Origin: Lachnospiraceae bacterium UBA3645
GTDB taxonomy: Bacteria > Bacillota > Clostridia > Lachnospirales > Lachnospiraceae
DNA length: 22,469 nucleotides
Direction of reading: 5' to 3'
NCBI GenBank assembly: GCA_002373555.1
Contig: DFKM01000153.1
Span: 1 to 22,469 of the forward strand
Positions 1-7,305 of the stretch are shown here, piece by piece. Below the pieces are notes generated by a model. The model had not been told where the DNA came from and ran no database searches. It saw nothing but the letters and a program-made list of their open reading frames with translations. Numbering within the stretch: position 1 is the stretch's first letter; every line of letters starts with the position of its first letter. Made by a program: the position numbers and the translations under genes.

Positions 1-2
1 GA

Positions 3-2063
3 AAGAGCGCCCGTATCGTCGGCGATACTATGGGTAAGTATCATCCTCACGGCGACAGTTCCATTTACGAAGCGCTCGTCGTTATGGCGCAGGACTGGAA
101 AAAGGGAGAGATCCTGGTAGACGGACACGGCAATTTCGGCTCCATTGAGGGAGACGGCGCCGCCGCTGCCAGGTATACTGAAGCGAGGCTGACCGAGCTG
201 ACGGAGAAGGCTTTCCTGGCCGATCTGGACAAGGACGTGGTGGACTATGCACCGAACTTTGATGAGACGGAGAAGGAACCGACCGTACTGCCGGTCAAGA
301 TCCCGAACATCCTTGTGAACGGCGCGGACGGCATCGCTGTCGGTATGAAGACCAGCATCCCCACGCATAATCTGCGGGAGACGATTGCCGCGATGAAGCT
401 TCTGATGAAGCAGCCGACCATCCCGACGGAGGAACTGATGACGGTGATGCCCGGCCCGGATTTTCCGACCGGCGGCATCATTACGAATCAGAATGAACTG
501 CTGCAGATTTACGAGACCGGCACCGGCAGGCTGCGTCTGCGCGGAAAGATCGAATTTGAAAAGGCGGCGAAACGTTCCGAGAAGGACAAGCTGGTCGTAA
601 CGGAAATTCCCTATACCATGATCGGCGCGGGCATTTCCAAGTTCATCTCCGACGTGGCTGCGCTGATGGAAGCGAAGAAGCTGCCGGAGGTGGTGGATAT
701 TTCCAACCAGTCCTCCAAGGAAGGTATCCGCATTGTGTTCGAACTGAAGAGCGGTTCGGATATCGACCGCGTGAAGAATCTTCTGTACAAGAAGACCGGG
801 CTGGAGGATACCTTCGGCGTCAACATGCTCGCAGTCGTGGAAGGTACGCCCCGGACGGTCGGACTGAAGGCGATCCTGTACGAATGCGTGCAGTTCCAGA
901 TCGAACTCAACACCAGAAAATACAATAACCTGCTGCGGAAGGAACGCGAGAAGGCCGAGGTGCAGGAGGGCCTCATCACGGCGATCGATGTCATTGACAC
1001 CATCATCGAGATCATCCGCGGCAGTAAAAATATTAAAATTGCCAGGGCGGCCCTGATGGGCGACTGCTCGGAAGTGAAATTCAAGACAAAAGCTGCGGAG
1101 AGAGTTGCGAAAACACTGGCATTTACCGAACGCCAGGCAAATGCTATACTGGAAATGCGGCTGTCCAAGCTGATCGGCCTCGAGATCCTGCAGCTCACCG
1201 AAGAGCATGAGGAAACGCTCCGGAAGATCGGCCAGTATGAGCGTATTCTGTCTTCCCCGCGCGTGATGCAGAACACGATCATTAAAGAACTGGATTCGTA
1301 TGCGGAAAAATTCGGCAGGGACCGCCGGACCGTGATCGAAGAAACGGAAGCTGCACACGAAGTGAAGGAAGAGGTCCTGGAGCAGGAACTTGTATTTGCA
1401 CTTGACCGCTTCGGTTACGCAAAGTCGTTCGATCCGCAGGTCTACGCCCGAAACGAAGAGAGCATCAAGGCTGAAAATGTACACATTTTCCCGGTCATGA
1501 ATACCGGAAAGATCTACATCTTCACGGATACCGGACGGCTGCACCAGGTGAAAATGAGCGATGTGCCGGCCTGCCGGGCGAAGGACAAGGGCCAGCCGCT
1601 TGACAACTTCAGCAATTTCGAGAGCCGGAATGAGAGGATCGTCGGGATCTTCCCGGAGAGCCTGATCGAAAAAGAGAAGTTCATCTTTGTTACTGCTGCG
1701 GGCATGGTGAAGATCGTGGAAGGAGCGGAATTTATTTCCGGCAGAAAAACAGTCGTCGCTACGAAACTGAATGAAGAGGACACCGTCATCTCCGTACTGC
1801 CGCTGACCGACAGCCAGCTCGTGCTGATGACGGAGGACGGCTATGCGCTGCGTTTTGCCGTCAGTGAGATCAGCGAGATGAAGAAGACCAGCGTCGGCGT
1901 GAAGGGCATGCAGCTGCAGGCGAAAGATCATGTGAAGAGCGCCTGGCTGGTATCGCCCCGGGCAAAGAAGGAAGAAGGCGCCCAGCCGGACGGCCCGGAC
2001 TGGAGTGCGGTGAAGCTCTTAAAGCGCGGTGCGAAGGGCACGAAGCTCAGGAAGAAAAATTGA
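3..2063 (+). CDS. parC: Type IIA topoisomerase subunit A (GyrA/ParC family), 5'-truncated by window edge
   Basis: This is the DNA-cleaving subunit of a type II topoisomerase; it works with an ATPase B subunit, presumably encoded upstream outside the window. The reading frame is open from base 3, so the N-terminus (roughly 65-75 residues by family comparison) is missing. The motif GKYHPHGDSSIYE follows at base 30, and the catalytic tyrosine in AARYTEARL is encoded at 174-176. The quinolone-determining positions are Ser and Glu, the usual susceptible-type residues. A coiled-coil/tower region and a C-terminal beta-pinwheel follow. The pinwheel has no recognisable GyrA box (Q-R-R-G-G-K-G type) after FGYAKSF, where one would be expected. 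That favours a topoisomerase IV-like ParC role over gyrase, but a divergent GyrA is not excluded. The C-terminus is a basic tail. nadE follows after 55 bases and no clear terminator is seen between them. Confidence 0.9.
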   Translation, partial: KSARIVGDTMGKYHPHGDSSIYEALVVMAQDWKKGEILVDGHGNFGSIEGDGAAAARYTEARLTELTEKAFLADLDKDVVDYAPNFDETEKEPTVLPVKIPNILVNGADGIAVGMKTSIPTHNLRETIAAMKLLMKQPTIPTEELMTVMPGPDFPTGGIITNQNELLQIYETGTGRLRLRGKIEFEKAAKRSEKDKLVVTEIPYTMIGAGISKFISDVAALMEAKKLPEVVDISNQSSKEGIRIVFELKSGSDIDRVKNLLYKKTGLEDTFGVNMLAVVEGTPRTVGLKAILYECVQFQIELNTRKYNNLLRKEREKAEVQEGLITAIDVIDTIIEIIRGSKNIKIARAALMGDCSEVKFKTKAAERVAKTLAFTERQANAILEMRLSKLIGLEILQLTEEHEETLRKIGQYERILSSPRVMQNTIIKELDSYAEKFGRDRRTVIEETEAAHEVKEEVLEQELVFALDRFGYAKSFDPQVYARNEESIKAENVHIFPVMNTGKIYIFTDTGRLHQVKMSDVPACRAKDKGQPLDNFSNFESRNERIVGIFPESLIEKEKFIFVTAAGMVKIVEGAEFISGRKTVVATKLNEEDTVISVLPLTDSQLVLMTEDGYALRFAVSEISEMKKTSVGVKGMQLQAKDHVKSAWLVSPRAKKEEGAQPDGPDWSAVKLLKRGAKGTKLRKKN

Positions 2064-2118
2064 CGGTCAGACAGTTTTTCGTCTTGCATTACATAAAAAT
2101 CACATAAGGAGAGAAGTC

Positions 2119-4107
2119 ATGAAGGATGGATTCGTCAAAGTCGCGGCGGTTTCGCCGCAGGTGACGTTAGCTGATCCGGAAGCTAACCGAAAAGAGATCG
2201 TAAGGCTGATGAAGCAGGCGGCAGTCCGCGGCGCGAAGGTGATCGTGTTCCCGGAGCTTGCCATGACCGGGTACACATGCGGCGATCTTTTTTTCCACAA
2301 GCGGCTGATCGAGGCTGCTTATGACGAACTGATGGAGCTCGCAAAGGAAACAGAGGATCTAGATGCCATCGTCTTTGTCGGTACGCCGTTCGTGACCGGC
2401 GGGAAACTGTACTCCTGCATCGCCGCGCTGAACGACGGCGAGCTGCTCGGACTCGTTCCGAAATATGAGCTTTCGGCGGCTGAAAGCAGATACTTCACGC
2501 CCGGAAATGAAGAGACCTTTGATGTCGAGATCCTGGATGAGGATTCCGACGATGAATATGAACCGGATGAAGACGACGATGACGATGATGATGACGACTG
2601 GGACGATGACGGCATCGATGTGAGTTATGTCCCGTTCGGAACAGATCTGATCTTCTCCTGCGAGGAATATCCGGATCTGAAGATCGCAGCGGAAGTCGGC
2701 AGCGATTTGTTCGCACCGGTCTCTCCGAGTGCATACCATGCGCAGGCCGGCGCCGCCATTATTGTGAACTGTGCAGCGGATGATGAAGCGGCCGGCAGAG
2801 CAGCGGTCCGGAGAAATGCTGTCGGTGAACAGTCCCTGCGGATCCATGCGGCCTATGTGTTTGCTAATGCCGGATACGGCGAGTCCACCACAGACTGCGT
2901 CTACGGCGGTCACAGCATCATTGCACAGAACGGAAGAGTGCTTGCGGAGAGCAAACGCTTTGCGAAGGAAGCGATCGTTTATGCGGATGTGGATGTCGAT
3001 ATGCTCCTGGCGGAAAGACAGCGGAGCGCATCCTTTGCGCCTGCGGATGAAGAGGATTACGAAACGGTCGATTTCAGCCTGAAGATCACGGATACGAAGC
3101 TGGAAGCGCAGATCCCGAAGAGCCCGTTCATTCCCGATGATCCCGCTGCACGCAGTGAAAGATTCGAAGAGATCCTGATGATGCAGGCCATGGGACTGGT
3201 GAGGAGACTGGATCATACGCATACAAAGCACGCGGTGATCGGTATTTCCGGCGGTCTGGATTCCACCCTTGCACTGCTCGTAACGGTGAAAGCCTTTGAT
3301 ATTCTCGGTCTTCCGAAGGACGGGATCTATGCGGTGACCATGCCGTGCTTCGGTACTACGGACCGTACATATAACAATGCCTGCCGCATGGCGCAGTCCA
3401 CCGGTGCGAAGCTTCTTGAGATCCCGATCCGGGATGCTGTCCGGGTGCATTTCAAGGATATCGGTCAGGATGAGAACAACCATGATGTAACGTATGAGAA
3501 CGCGCAGGCCAGAGAACGCACCCAGGTCCTGATGGATATCGGGAACCAGATCGGCGGCATGGTGATCGGCACCGGCGATATGTCCGAACTGGCGCTCGGC
3601 TGGGCGACTTACAACGGCGATCATATGTCAATGTACGATGTGAACGGCGACGTGCCGAAGACGCTGATGCGCCATCTGGTGCGGTATTACGCTGATACCT
3701 GCGGCGATGAAGCGCTGCATAATACACTCTATGATGTGCTGGATACGCCGGTGAGCCCGGAACTGCTACCGCCCGAAGAAGGCGTGATCGCGCAGAAAAC
3801 CGAGGATCTTGTCGGCCCTTACGAGCTGCATGATTTCTTCCTGTTCTATATGCTGCGTTTCGGCTTCCCGCCTGCGAAGATCTACCGCATGGCCGTAACG
3901 GCGTTTGAAGGGGAGTATGATGCGGCGACGATCAAAAAATGGCTGCATACATTCTTCCGGAGATTCTTCAGCCAGCAGTATAAGAGAAGCTGTCTGCCGG
4001 ACGGCCCGAAGGTGGGATCGGTCGGCGTGTCTCCGAGAGGCGCGCTTGCCATGCCGAGCGATGCCTGCGCGAGGCTGTGGCTGAAGCAGATCGAGGGACT
4101 GGAATAA
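2119..4107 (+). CDS. nadE: NAD+ synthetase, two-domain glutamine-type, with altered glutaminase active site
   Basis: The enzyme converts deamido-NAD to NAD with ATP and nitrogen from glutamine or ammonia, in the cytoplasm. The start at 2119 is chosen for AAGGAGAG at 2106-2113; the frame is open further upstream but has no ribosome site there. The 662 residues comprise an N-terminal nitrilase-fold glutaminase (about 1-300) and a C-terminal synthetase (about 340-662) with the P-loop SGGLDS at 377-382. In the glutaminase, the triad Glu (E46 in FPELAMTGY) and Lys (K115 in VPKYELS) are present. The nucleophilic Cys of the family motif E-I-C-E-D-L-W is Gly194 (AAEVGSDLF; codon GGC at 2698-2700). 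An acidic insertion with an Asp run lies at about 138-165, and the loop after K115 looks shorter than usual. I infer that it is ammonia-dependent or takes ammonia from another source. The synthetase family assignment is firm; loss of glutaminase activity is inference. Confidence 0.94.
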   Translation: MKDGFVKVAAVSPQVTLADPEANRKEIVRLMKQAAVRGAKVIVFPELAMTGYTCGDLFFHKRLIEAAYDELMELAKETEDLDAIVFVGTPFVTGGKLYSCIAALNDGELLGLVPKYELSAAESRYFTPGNEETFDVEILDEDSDDEYEPDEDDDDDDDDDWDDDGIDVSYVPFGTDLIFSCEEYPDLKIAAEVGSDLFAPVSPSAYHAQAGAAIIVNCAADDEAAGRAAVRRNAVGEQSLRIHAAYVFANAGYGESTTDCVYGGHSIIAQNGRVLAESKRFAKEAIVYADVDVDMLLAERQRSASFAPADEEDYETVDFSLKITDTKLEAQIPKSPFIPDDPAARSERFEEILMMQAMGLVRRLDHTHTKHAVIGISGGLDSTLALLVTVKAFDILGLPKDGIYAVTMPCFGTTDRTYNNACRMAQSTGAKLLEIPIRDAVRVHFKDIGQDENNHDVTYENAQARERTQVLMDIGNQIGGMVIGTGDMSELALGWATYNGDHMSMYDVNGDVPKTLMRHLVRYYADTCGDEALHNTLYDVLDTPVSPELLPPEEGVIAQKTEDLVGPYELHDFFLFYMLRFGFPPAKIYRMAVTAFEGEYDAATIKKWLHTFFRRFFSQQYKRSCLPDGPKVGSVGVSPRGALAMPSDACARLWLKQIEGLE

Positions 4108-4122
4108 AGAGGAATAAATAAA

Positions 4123-4156
4123 AAAGTACAGGAAAAGTATTTGCGGCATGTACTTT
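4123..4156 (+). repeat. Inverted repeat, weak stem-loop after nadE
   Basis: AAAGTACA (4123-4130) and TGTACTTT (4149-4156) are perfect 8-bp complements around an 18-base loop. The stem is AT-rich and no T-run follows, so it is a poor intrinsic terminator. It overlaps the possible purH promoter and could equally be an operator or chance. Confidence 0.3.
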
Positions 4157-4169
4157 AGTATGTTATCAT
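4141..4169 (+). promoter_or_regulatory. Possible sigma-A promoter for the AICAR transformylase gene
   Basis: TTGCGG (4141-4146), a 17-base spacer and TATCAT (4164-4169) give a good -10 but a weak -35. The leader would be about 55 bases long and contains a CATGCA/TGCATG inverted repeat (4195-4200 and 4213-4218) directly before the AGGAG ribosome site. Confidence 0.3.
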
Positions 4170-4230
4170 AACGCAGTATTTATGATTTTACCAACATGCA
4201 TCACTGATTTTCTGCATGAAAGGAGTTTCC

Positions 4231-5406
4231 ATGAAAGAACTCGAATTAAAGTACGGATGCAACCCGAATCAGAAGCCTGCCCGCGTCTTCATGAAAGAGG
4301 GCGAACTTCCCTTTACCGTCCTGAACGGTAAGCCCGGCTTCATCAATCTTCTGGATGCCTTCAACAGCTGGCAGCTCGTAAAAGAGCTGAAGGAAGCCAC
4401 CGGTCTTCCCGCTGCCGCCTCCTTCAAGCATGTTTCTCCCGCCGGCGCAGCCGTATCGGTCCCGCTTTCGGATGTCGAGAAGCAGATCTATTTTGTGGAA
4501 GGCGTGGAGCTTACCCCGATGTCCACCGCTTATATCCGTGCAAGAGGCTCCGACCGTATGTCTTCCTACGGCGATTTCGCGGCGCTCTCGGATGAGTGTG
4601 ATGAAGCGACCGCTGCTTATCTTGCAAGAGAGGTCTCCGATGGTGTGATCGCGCCCTCCTATTCGCCGGAAGCGCTGGAGATCCTGAAGAAAAAGAAAAA
4701 AGGCAATTATCTGGTCATGCAGATGGATCCGGCTTATAAGCCCGAACCGCTGGAGCAGAAGGATGTATTCGGCATCACCTTCGAGCAGCTGAGAAACGAA
4801 TTCCCGATCAACGAGGAGCTGTTCACACAGAACATTCCCACGAAGAACAAGAACATGACGCCGGAAGCGATCCGGGATCTGATCGTGGCGATGATCACCC
4901 TGAAATATACGCAGTCCAACTCCGTCTGCTATGTCAAGGGCGGCCAGGCCGTCGGCATCGGTGCCGGCCAGCAGTCCCGCGTGCATTGCACCAGACTTGC
5001 CGGAAACAAGGCGGACAACTGGTTCCTCAGACAGCATGAGAAGGTGCTGAACCTGCCGTTCCTTGATGACATCCGCAGACCGAACAGGGATAATGCGATC
5101 GATGTCTACATTTCCGATGATTATGATGATGTTCTCCGTGACGGCGCATGGCAGGAGGTCTTCAAATACCGCCCCGAGCCGCTCACGAAGGAAGAGAAGA
5201 AAGCCTGGCTTTCACAGATGGAGGGCCTGGCCCTCGGATCGGACGCCTTCTTCCCGTTCGGAGACAACATCGAGAGAGCCTACCGTTCCGGCGTAAAATA
5301 TGTTGCCGAGGCCGGCGGATCGATCCGCGATGACAACGTGATCGAGACCGCGGACAGATATGATATGTGCATGGCGTTCATCGGCATGCGGCTGTTCCAT
5401 CATTGA
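4231..5406 (+). CDS. purH: Stand-alone AICAR transformylase (phosphoribosylaminoimidazolecarboxamide formyltransferase)
   Basis: It transfers a formyl group from 10-formyltetrahydrofolate to AICAR, the penultimate step of purine synthesis. The 391 residues match only the transformylase half of bifunctional PurH: ELKYGCNPNQ near the N-terminus, SFKHVSPAGAA, and the strongly conserved block SNSVCYVKGGQAVGIGAGQQ followed by SRVHCTRLAG. The N-terminal IMP cyclohydrolase domain is absent, and the length fits the single-domain family seen in Clostridia, so ring closure must be done by a separate protein. The start at 4231 is preceded by AGGAG with a 5-base spacer; the ATG 15 bases upstream has no ribosome site. 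The gene is monocistronic by layout: a strong hairpin terminator begins 38 bases after the stop. Confidence 0.93.
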   Translation: MKELELKYGCNPNQKPARVFMKEGELPFTVLNGKPGFINLLDAFNSWQLVKELKEATGLPAAASFKHVSPAGAAVSVPLSDVEKQIYFVEGVELTPMSTAYIRARGSDRMSSYGDFAALSDECDEATAAYLAREVSDGVIAPSYSPEALEILKKKKKGNYLVMQMDPAYKPEPLEQKDVFGITFEQLRNEFPINEELFTQNIPTKNKNMTPEAIRDLIVAMITLKYTQSNSVCYVKGGQAVGIGAGQQSRVHCTRLAGNKADNWFLRQHEKVLNLPFLDDIRRPNRDNAIDVYISDDYDDVLRDGAWQEVFKYRPEPLTKEEKKAWLSQMEGLALGSDAFFPFGDNIERAYRSGVKYVAEAGGSIRDDNVIETADRYDMCMAFIGMRLFHH

Positions 5407-5444
5407 TGAATTTGTCTTGTGGGAACAACAATAGATGACAGAAG

Positions 5445-5477
5445 AAGCGTACACAATTGACATTGTGTACGCTTTTT
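5445..5477 (+). terminator. Strong intrinsic terminator of purH, doubling as palindrome at the next promoter
   Basis: A perfect 13-bp inverted repeat, AAGCGTACACAAT and ATTGTGTACGCTT, encloses the four-base loop TGAC and runs into TTTTT. The loop and one base of each arm form the -35 box TTGACA of the promoter for the following gene pair. Confidence 0.9.
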
Positions 5478-5485
5478 AGTATATT
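5457..5485 (+). promoter_or_regulatory. Consensus promoter of the toxin-antitoxin-like pair, nested in the terminator
   Basis: TTGACA (5457-5462), 17 bases, then TATATT (5480-5485). The -35 box is centred in the 13-bp palindrome of the upstream terminator, a natural position for an autoregulatory operator. The expected start point is about 25 bases before the ATG at 5515. Confidence 0.75.
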
Positions 5486-5514
5486 AACCGTGAGAAAGTC
5501 TTATGGAGGACAAC

Positions 5515-5940
5515 ATGGTTACATTAAATGCAACAGAAGTCAGAAAAGAGTGGAGCAGTGTGATCGATGAAGCCGTTCATGAGAAACCGGTGATCATCAA
5601 AAGGACAAGAGACAGGATGATGCTGTCCAATATTGAGACGATCATCACCATATTAGACAGGTATTCATTTCATGCCGTGCGATTCACGGAAGAGGACGGT
5701 TCCGTTACCTTATCTCTGGATGAAATCGATCTGGTTGAAAATGCTCCGACAGAAGAGGAAGCCCGCCGCTGTCTTGCGGAATCAATTCTGGAGTATGCAA
5801 AAGAATACTACGAGAATTATTCCGTGTGGAGCCATGCGCCTAACCGCAGGGGACATATTCCCTATGTTTTAAAGGCTTTGGTGACTGACGATGCGGCAGC
5901 ATTGGAGGAGAGCATCAGATGCCGAGATGGAAGGAACTGA
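5515..5940 (+). CDS. Putative antitoxin, PHD/YefM-like N-terminus
   Basis: This is a 141-residue acidic protein. The first 35 or so residues (LNATEVRKEWSSVIDEAV, then KPVIIKRTRDRMMLSN) resemble the Phd/YefM antitoxin fold, which binds DNA and usually represses its own promoter. The rest, rich in Glu and Ala with a Tyr/Trp patch (about residues 100-115), would be the toxin-contacting part and is not one I can name. The start at 5515 follows TGGAGG with a 5-base spacer; the ATG at 5503 overlaps that ribosome site and is rejected. It overlaps the next small gene by 22 bases in another frame, the usual arrangement for toxin-antitoxin pairs. The pair appears more AT-rich than its neighbours, suggesting acquisition. 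The role is inferred from fold resemblance plus layout. Confidence 0.7.
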   Translation: MVTLNATEVRKEWSSVIDEAVHEKPVIIKRTRDRMMLSNIETIITILDRYSFHAVRFTEEDGSVTLSLDEIDLVENAPTEEEARRCLAESILEYAKEYYENYSVWSHAPNRRGHIPYVLKALVTDDAAALEESIRCRDGRN

Positions 5941-6137
5941 AAAGATTCTGTGAAAGAGAGGGGTGGGAACTGTACAAAGAGACAGACCATTACTTCTACA
6001 GAAAGACGGATCATGAGGGAAATGTGTTGAGAACAAAGGTTTCGAAAGGCAGCGGAGAGATCCATGGCAGACTCTGGCAGGAAATCTTAAAGAAGCAGCT
6101 GCATGTGACGCAGGAATATTTCAACAGCAGAATATAA
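5919..6137 (+). CDS. Putative HicA-like small toxin (mRNA interferase type)
   Basis: This is a 72-residue basic protein. The layout of its motifs resembles HicA/YcfA toxins, a small double-stranded-RNA-binding-like fold that cleaves mRNA: a helix with a basic start (RWKELKRFCEREGW), then a strand pair centred on TDHYFYRK, then a strand and C-terminal helix (HGRLWQEILKK). His24 in TDHYFY lies where HicA has its catalytic His in G-S-H-x-x-Y. The start has GGAGGAG at 5905-5911, inside the upstream gene, so translation is probably coupled. The order (antitoxin first) and the PHD-like partner differ from classical hicAB. HicA relatedness is my pattern match and a different small-toxin family remains possible. 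Confidence 0.6.
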   Translation: MPRWKELKRFCEREGWELYKETDHYFYRKTDHEGNVLRTKVSKGSGEIHGRLWQEILKKQLHVTQEYFNSRI

Positions 6138-6140
6138 AGA

Positions 6141-6169
6141 TAGTGATTTTTCAAACGATATGTTATAAT
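6141..6169 (+). promoter_or_regulatory. Extended -10 promoter before citC
   Basis: TGTTATAAT (6161-6169) is a perfect extended -10. The -35 region 17 bases upstream, TAGTGA (6141-6146), is weak, as is common for extended -10 promoters. It would give a leader of roughly 25 bases. Confidence 0.65.
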
Positions 6170-6200
6170 AATTCAGATCAGTACGAAAAAGGTGAAGGAT

Positions 6201-7247
6201 ATGTGTGAATACAGCGTCAGTGAGATCCGGCCGTCGGATAAACGGTCGATCCGGAAAATGGAAGCACTCCTGGAGAAGGAGGGCATCAGCAGGGATAAGA
6301 ATCTGGATCTCTCGATCGGGCTCTTTGATGACGACTACAACCTGGTCGCGACGGGATCCTGCTTTAAGAATACGCTCCGCTGCATGGCAGTGGATTCGAA
6401 TCATCAGGGAGAGGGGCTGCTGAACAAGGTCGTTTCCCATCTGATGGAAGAACAGTTCGCCCGCGGGAACCGGGATCTGTTCCTGTATACAAAGTGCAAT
6501 TCCGCGAAGTTCTTCGGAGATCTCGGGTTTTATGAGATCGCGAGAGTCCCGGACCGTGTGGTCTTCATGGAGAACCGGCGCGACGGCTTTCCGGGATATT
6601 TAAGAGAGCTGGAGAAGACAAAGGTGGAAGCCGGGTCAGTCGCGGCCGTGGTCATGAATGCCAATCCGTTCACGCTTGGACATCAGTATCTTCTGGAGAA
6701 GGCTTCCGCCGAAAATGATTACGTCCATGTTTTCATGGTCTCCGAGGATGCTTCCCTGATCCCTTACAGTGTCCGTGAAAAGCTGATCCGGGAGGGCAGC
6801 GCCCATCTGCCGAACCTGATCTATCATGCGTCCGGCAGCTACATTATTTCGAATGCGACTTTCCCTTCGTATTTCCTGAAGGATGAGGATATCGTGATCG
6901 AATCCCACGCAAGACTCGATATCCGGGTGTTCACACATATCGCGAAAGCGCTCGGAATCACCAGAAGGTATGTCGGAGACGAGCCGACCAGCCGCGTGAC
7001 ATCCATCTATAATAACGTGATGGCAGAGGAACTGGCAGCGGAAGGCGTGGAATGCATCATTGTCCCCAGAAAGGAACTGGAAGGCGTGCCGATCAGCGCG
7101 TCAAATGTCAGGAAGGCGATCAAGGAAGACCGGCTTTCGGATATCCGGGCGCTGGTGCCCGAGAGCACCTATAACTATTTTGCTTCCGCGGAGGCGGCGG
7201 AAGTCGTAAACAGGATACGGCAGGCGGACGAAGTGGTACACTACTGA
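6201..7247 (+). CDS. citC: [Citrate (pro-3S)-lyase] ligase, orphan
   Basis: CitC acetylates the phosphoribosyl-dephospho-CoA thiol of the citrate lyase acyl carrier protein, using ATP and acetate, to activate the lyase. The 348 residues contain an N-terminal GNAT-like acetyltransferase domain (about 1-130, with AVDSNHQGEGLLNKVVSHLM) and a nucleotidyltransferase domain. The latter has the T-x-G-H motif at 158-161 (TLGH, in NANPFTLGHQYL) and ISASNVR at 298-304. The start ATG at 6201 has AAGGTG with a 6-base spacer; an in-frame GTG at 6192 lies inside the ribosome site. No citD, citE, citF, citG or citX is nearby, so the lyase is either encoded elsewhere or the protein serves another acyl-carrier or nucleotidyl-transfer role. 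Confidence 0.88.
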   Translation: MCEYSVSEIRPSDKRSIRKMEALLEKEGISRDKNLDLSIGLFDDDYNLVATGSCFKNTLRCMAVDSNHQGEGLLNKVVSHLMEEQFARGNRDLFLYTKCNSAKFFGDLGFYEIARVPDRVVFMENRRDGFPGYLRELEKTKVEAGSVAAVVMNANPFTLGHQYLLEKASAENDYVHVFMVSEDASLIPYSVREKLIREGSAHLPNLIYHASGSYIISNATFPSYFLKDEDIVIESHARLDIRVFTHIAKALGITRRYVGDEPTSRVTSIYNNVMAEELAAEGVECIIVPRKELEGVPISASNVRKAIKEDRLSDIRALVPESTYNYFASAEAAEVVNRIRQADEVVHY

Positions 7248-7305
7248 TTCCCGGCAGTGCGGCCGCCTGAAAACATCGTCTTTGTGAAGGATAAAGGAGA
7301 ACAGA

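Noticed and set aside
2560..2613. The GAC/GAT-rich tract as a tandem repeat element or CRISPR-like array
   Set aside because: It is an in-frame acidic stretch of NadE with no spaced repeat units.
2359..3624. A 421-codon minus-strand frame opposite nadE
   Set aside because: The plus strand carries clear NadE domains; the minus frame has no recognisable motif and comes from codon bias.
4123..4156. The AAAGTACA/TGTACTTT stem as an intrinsic terminator of nadE
   Set aside because: The stem is AT-rich with an 18-base loop and no following T-run, so it is kept only as a weak inverted repeat.
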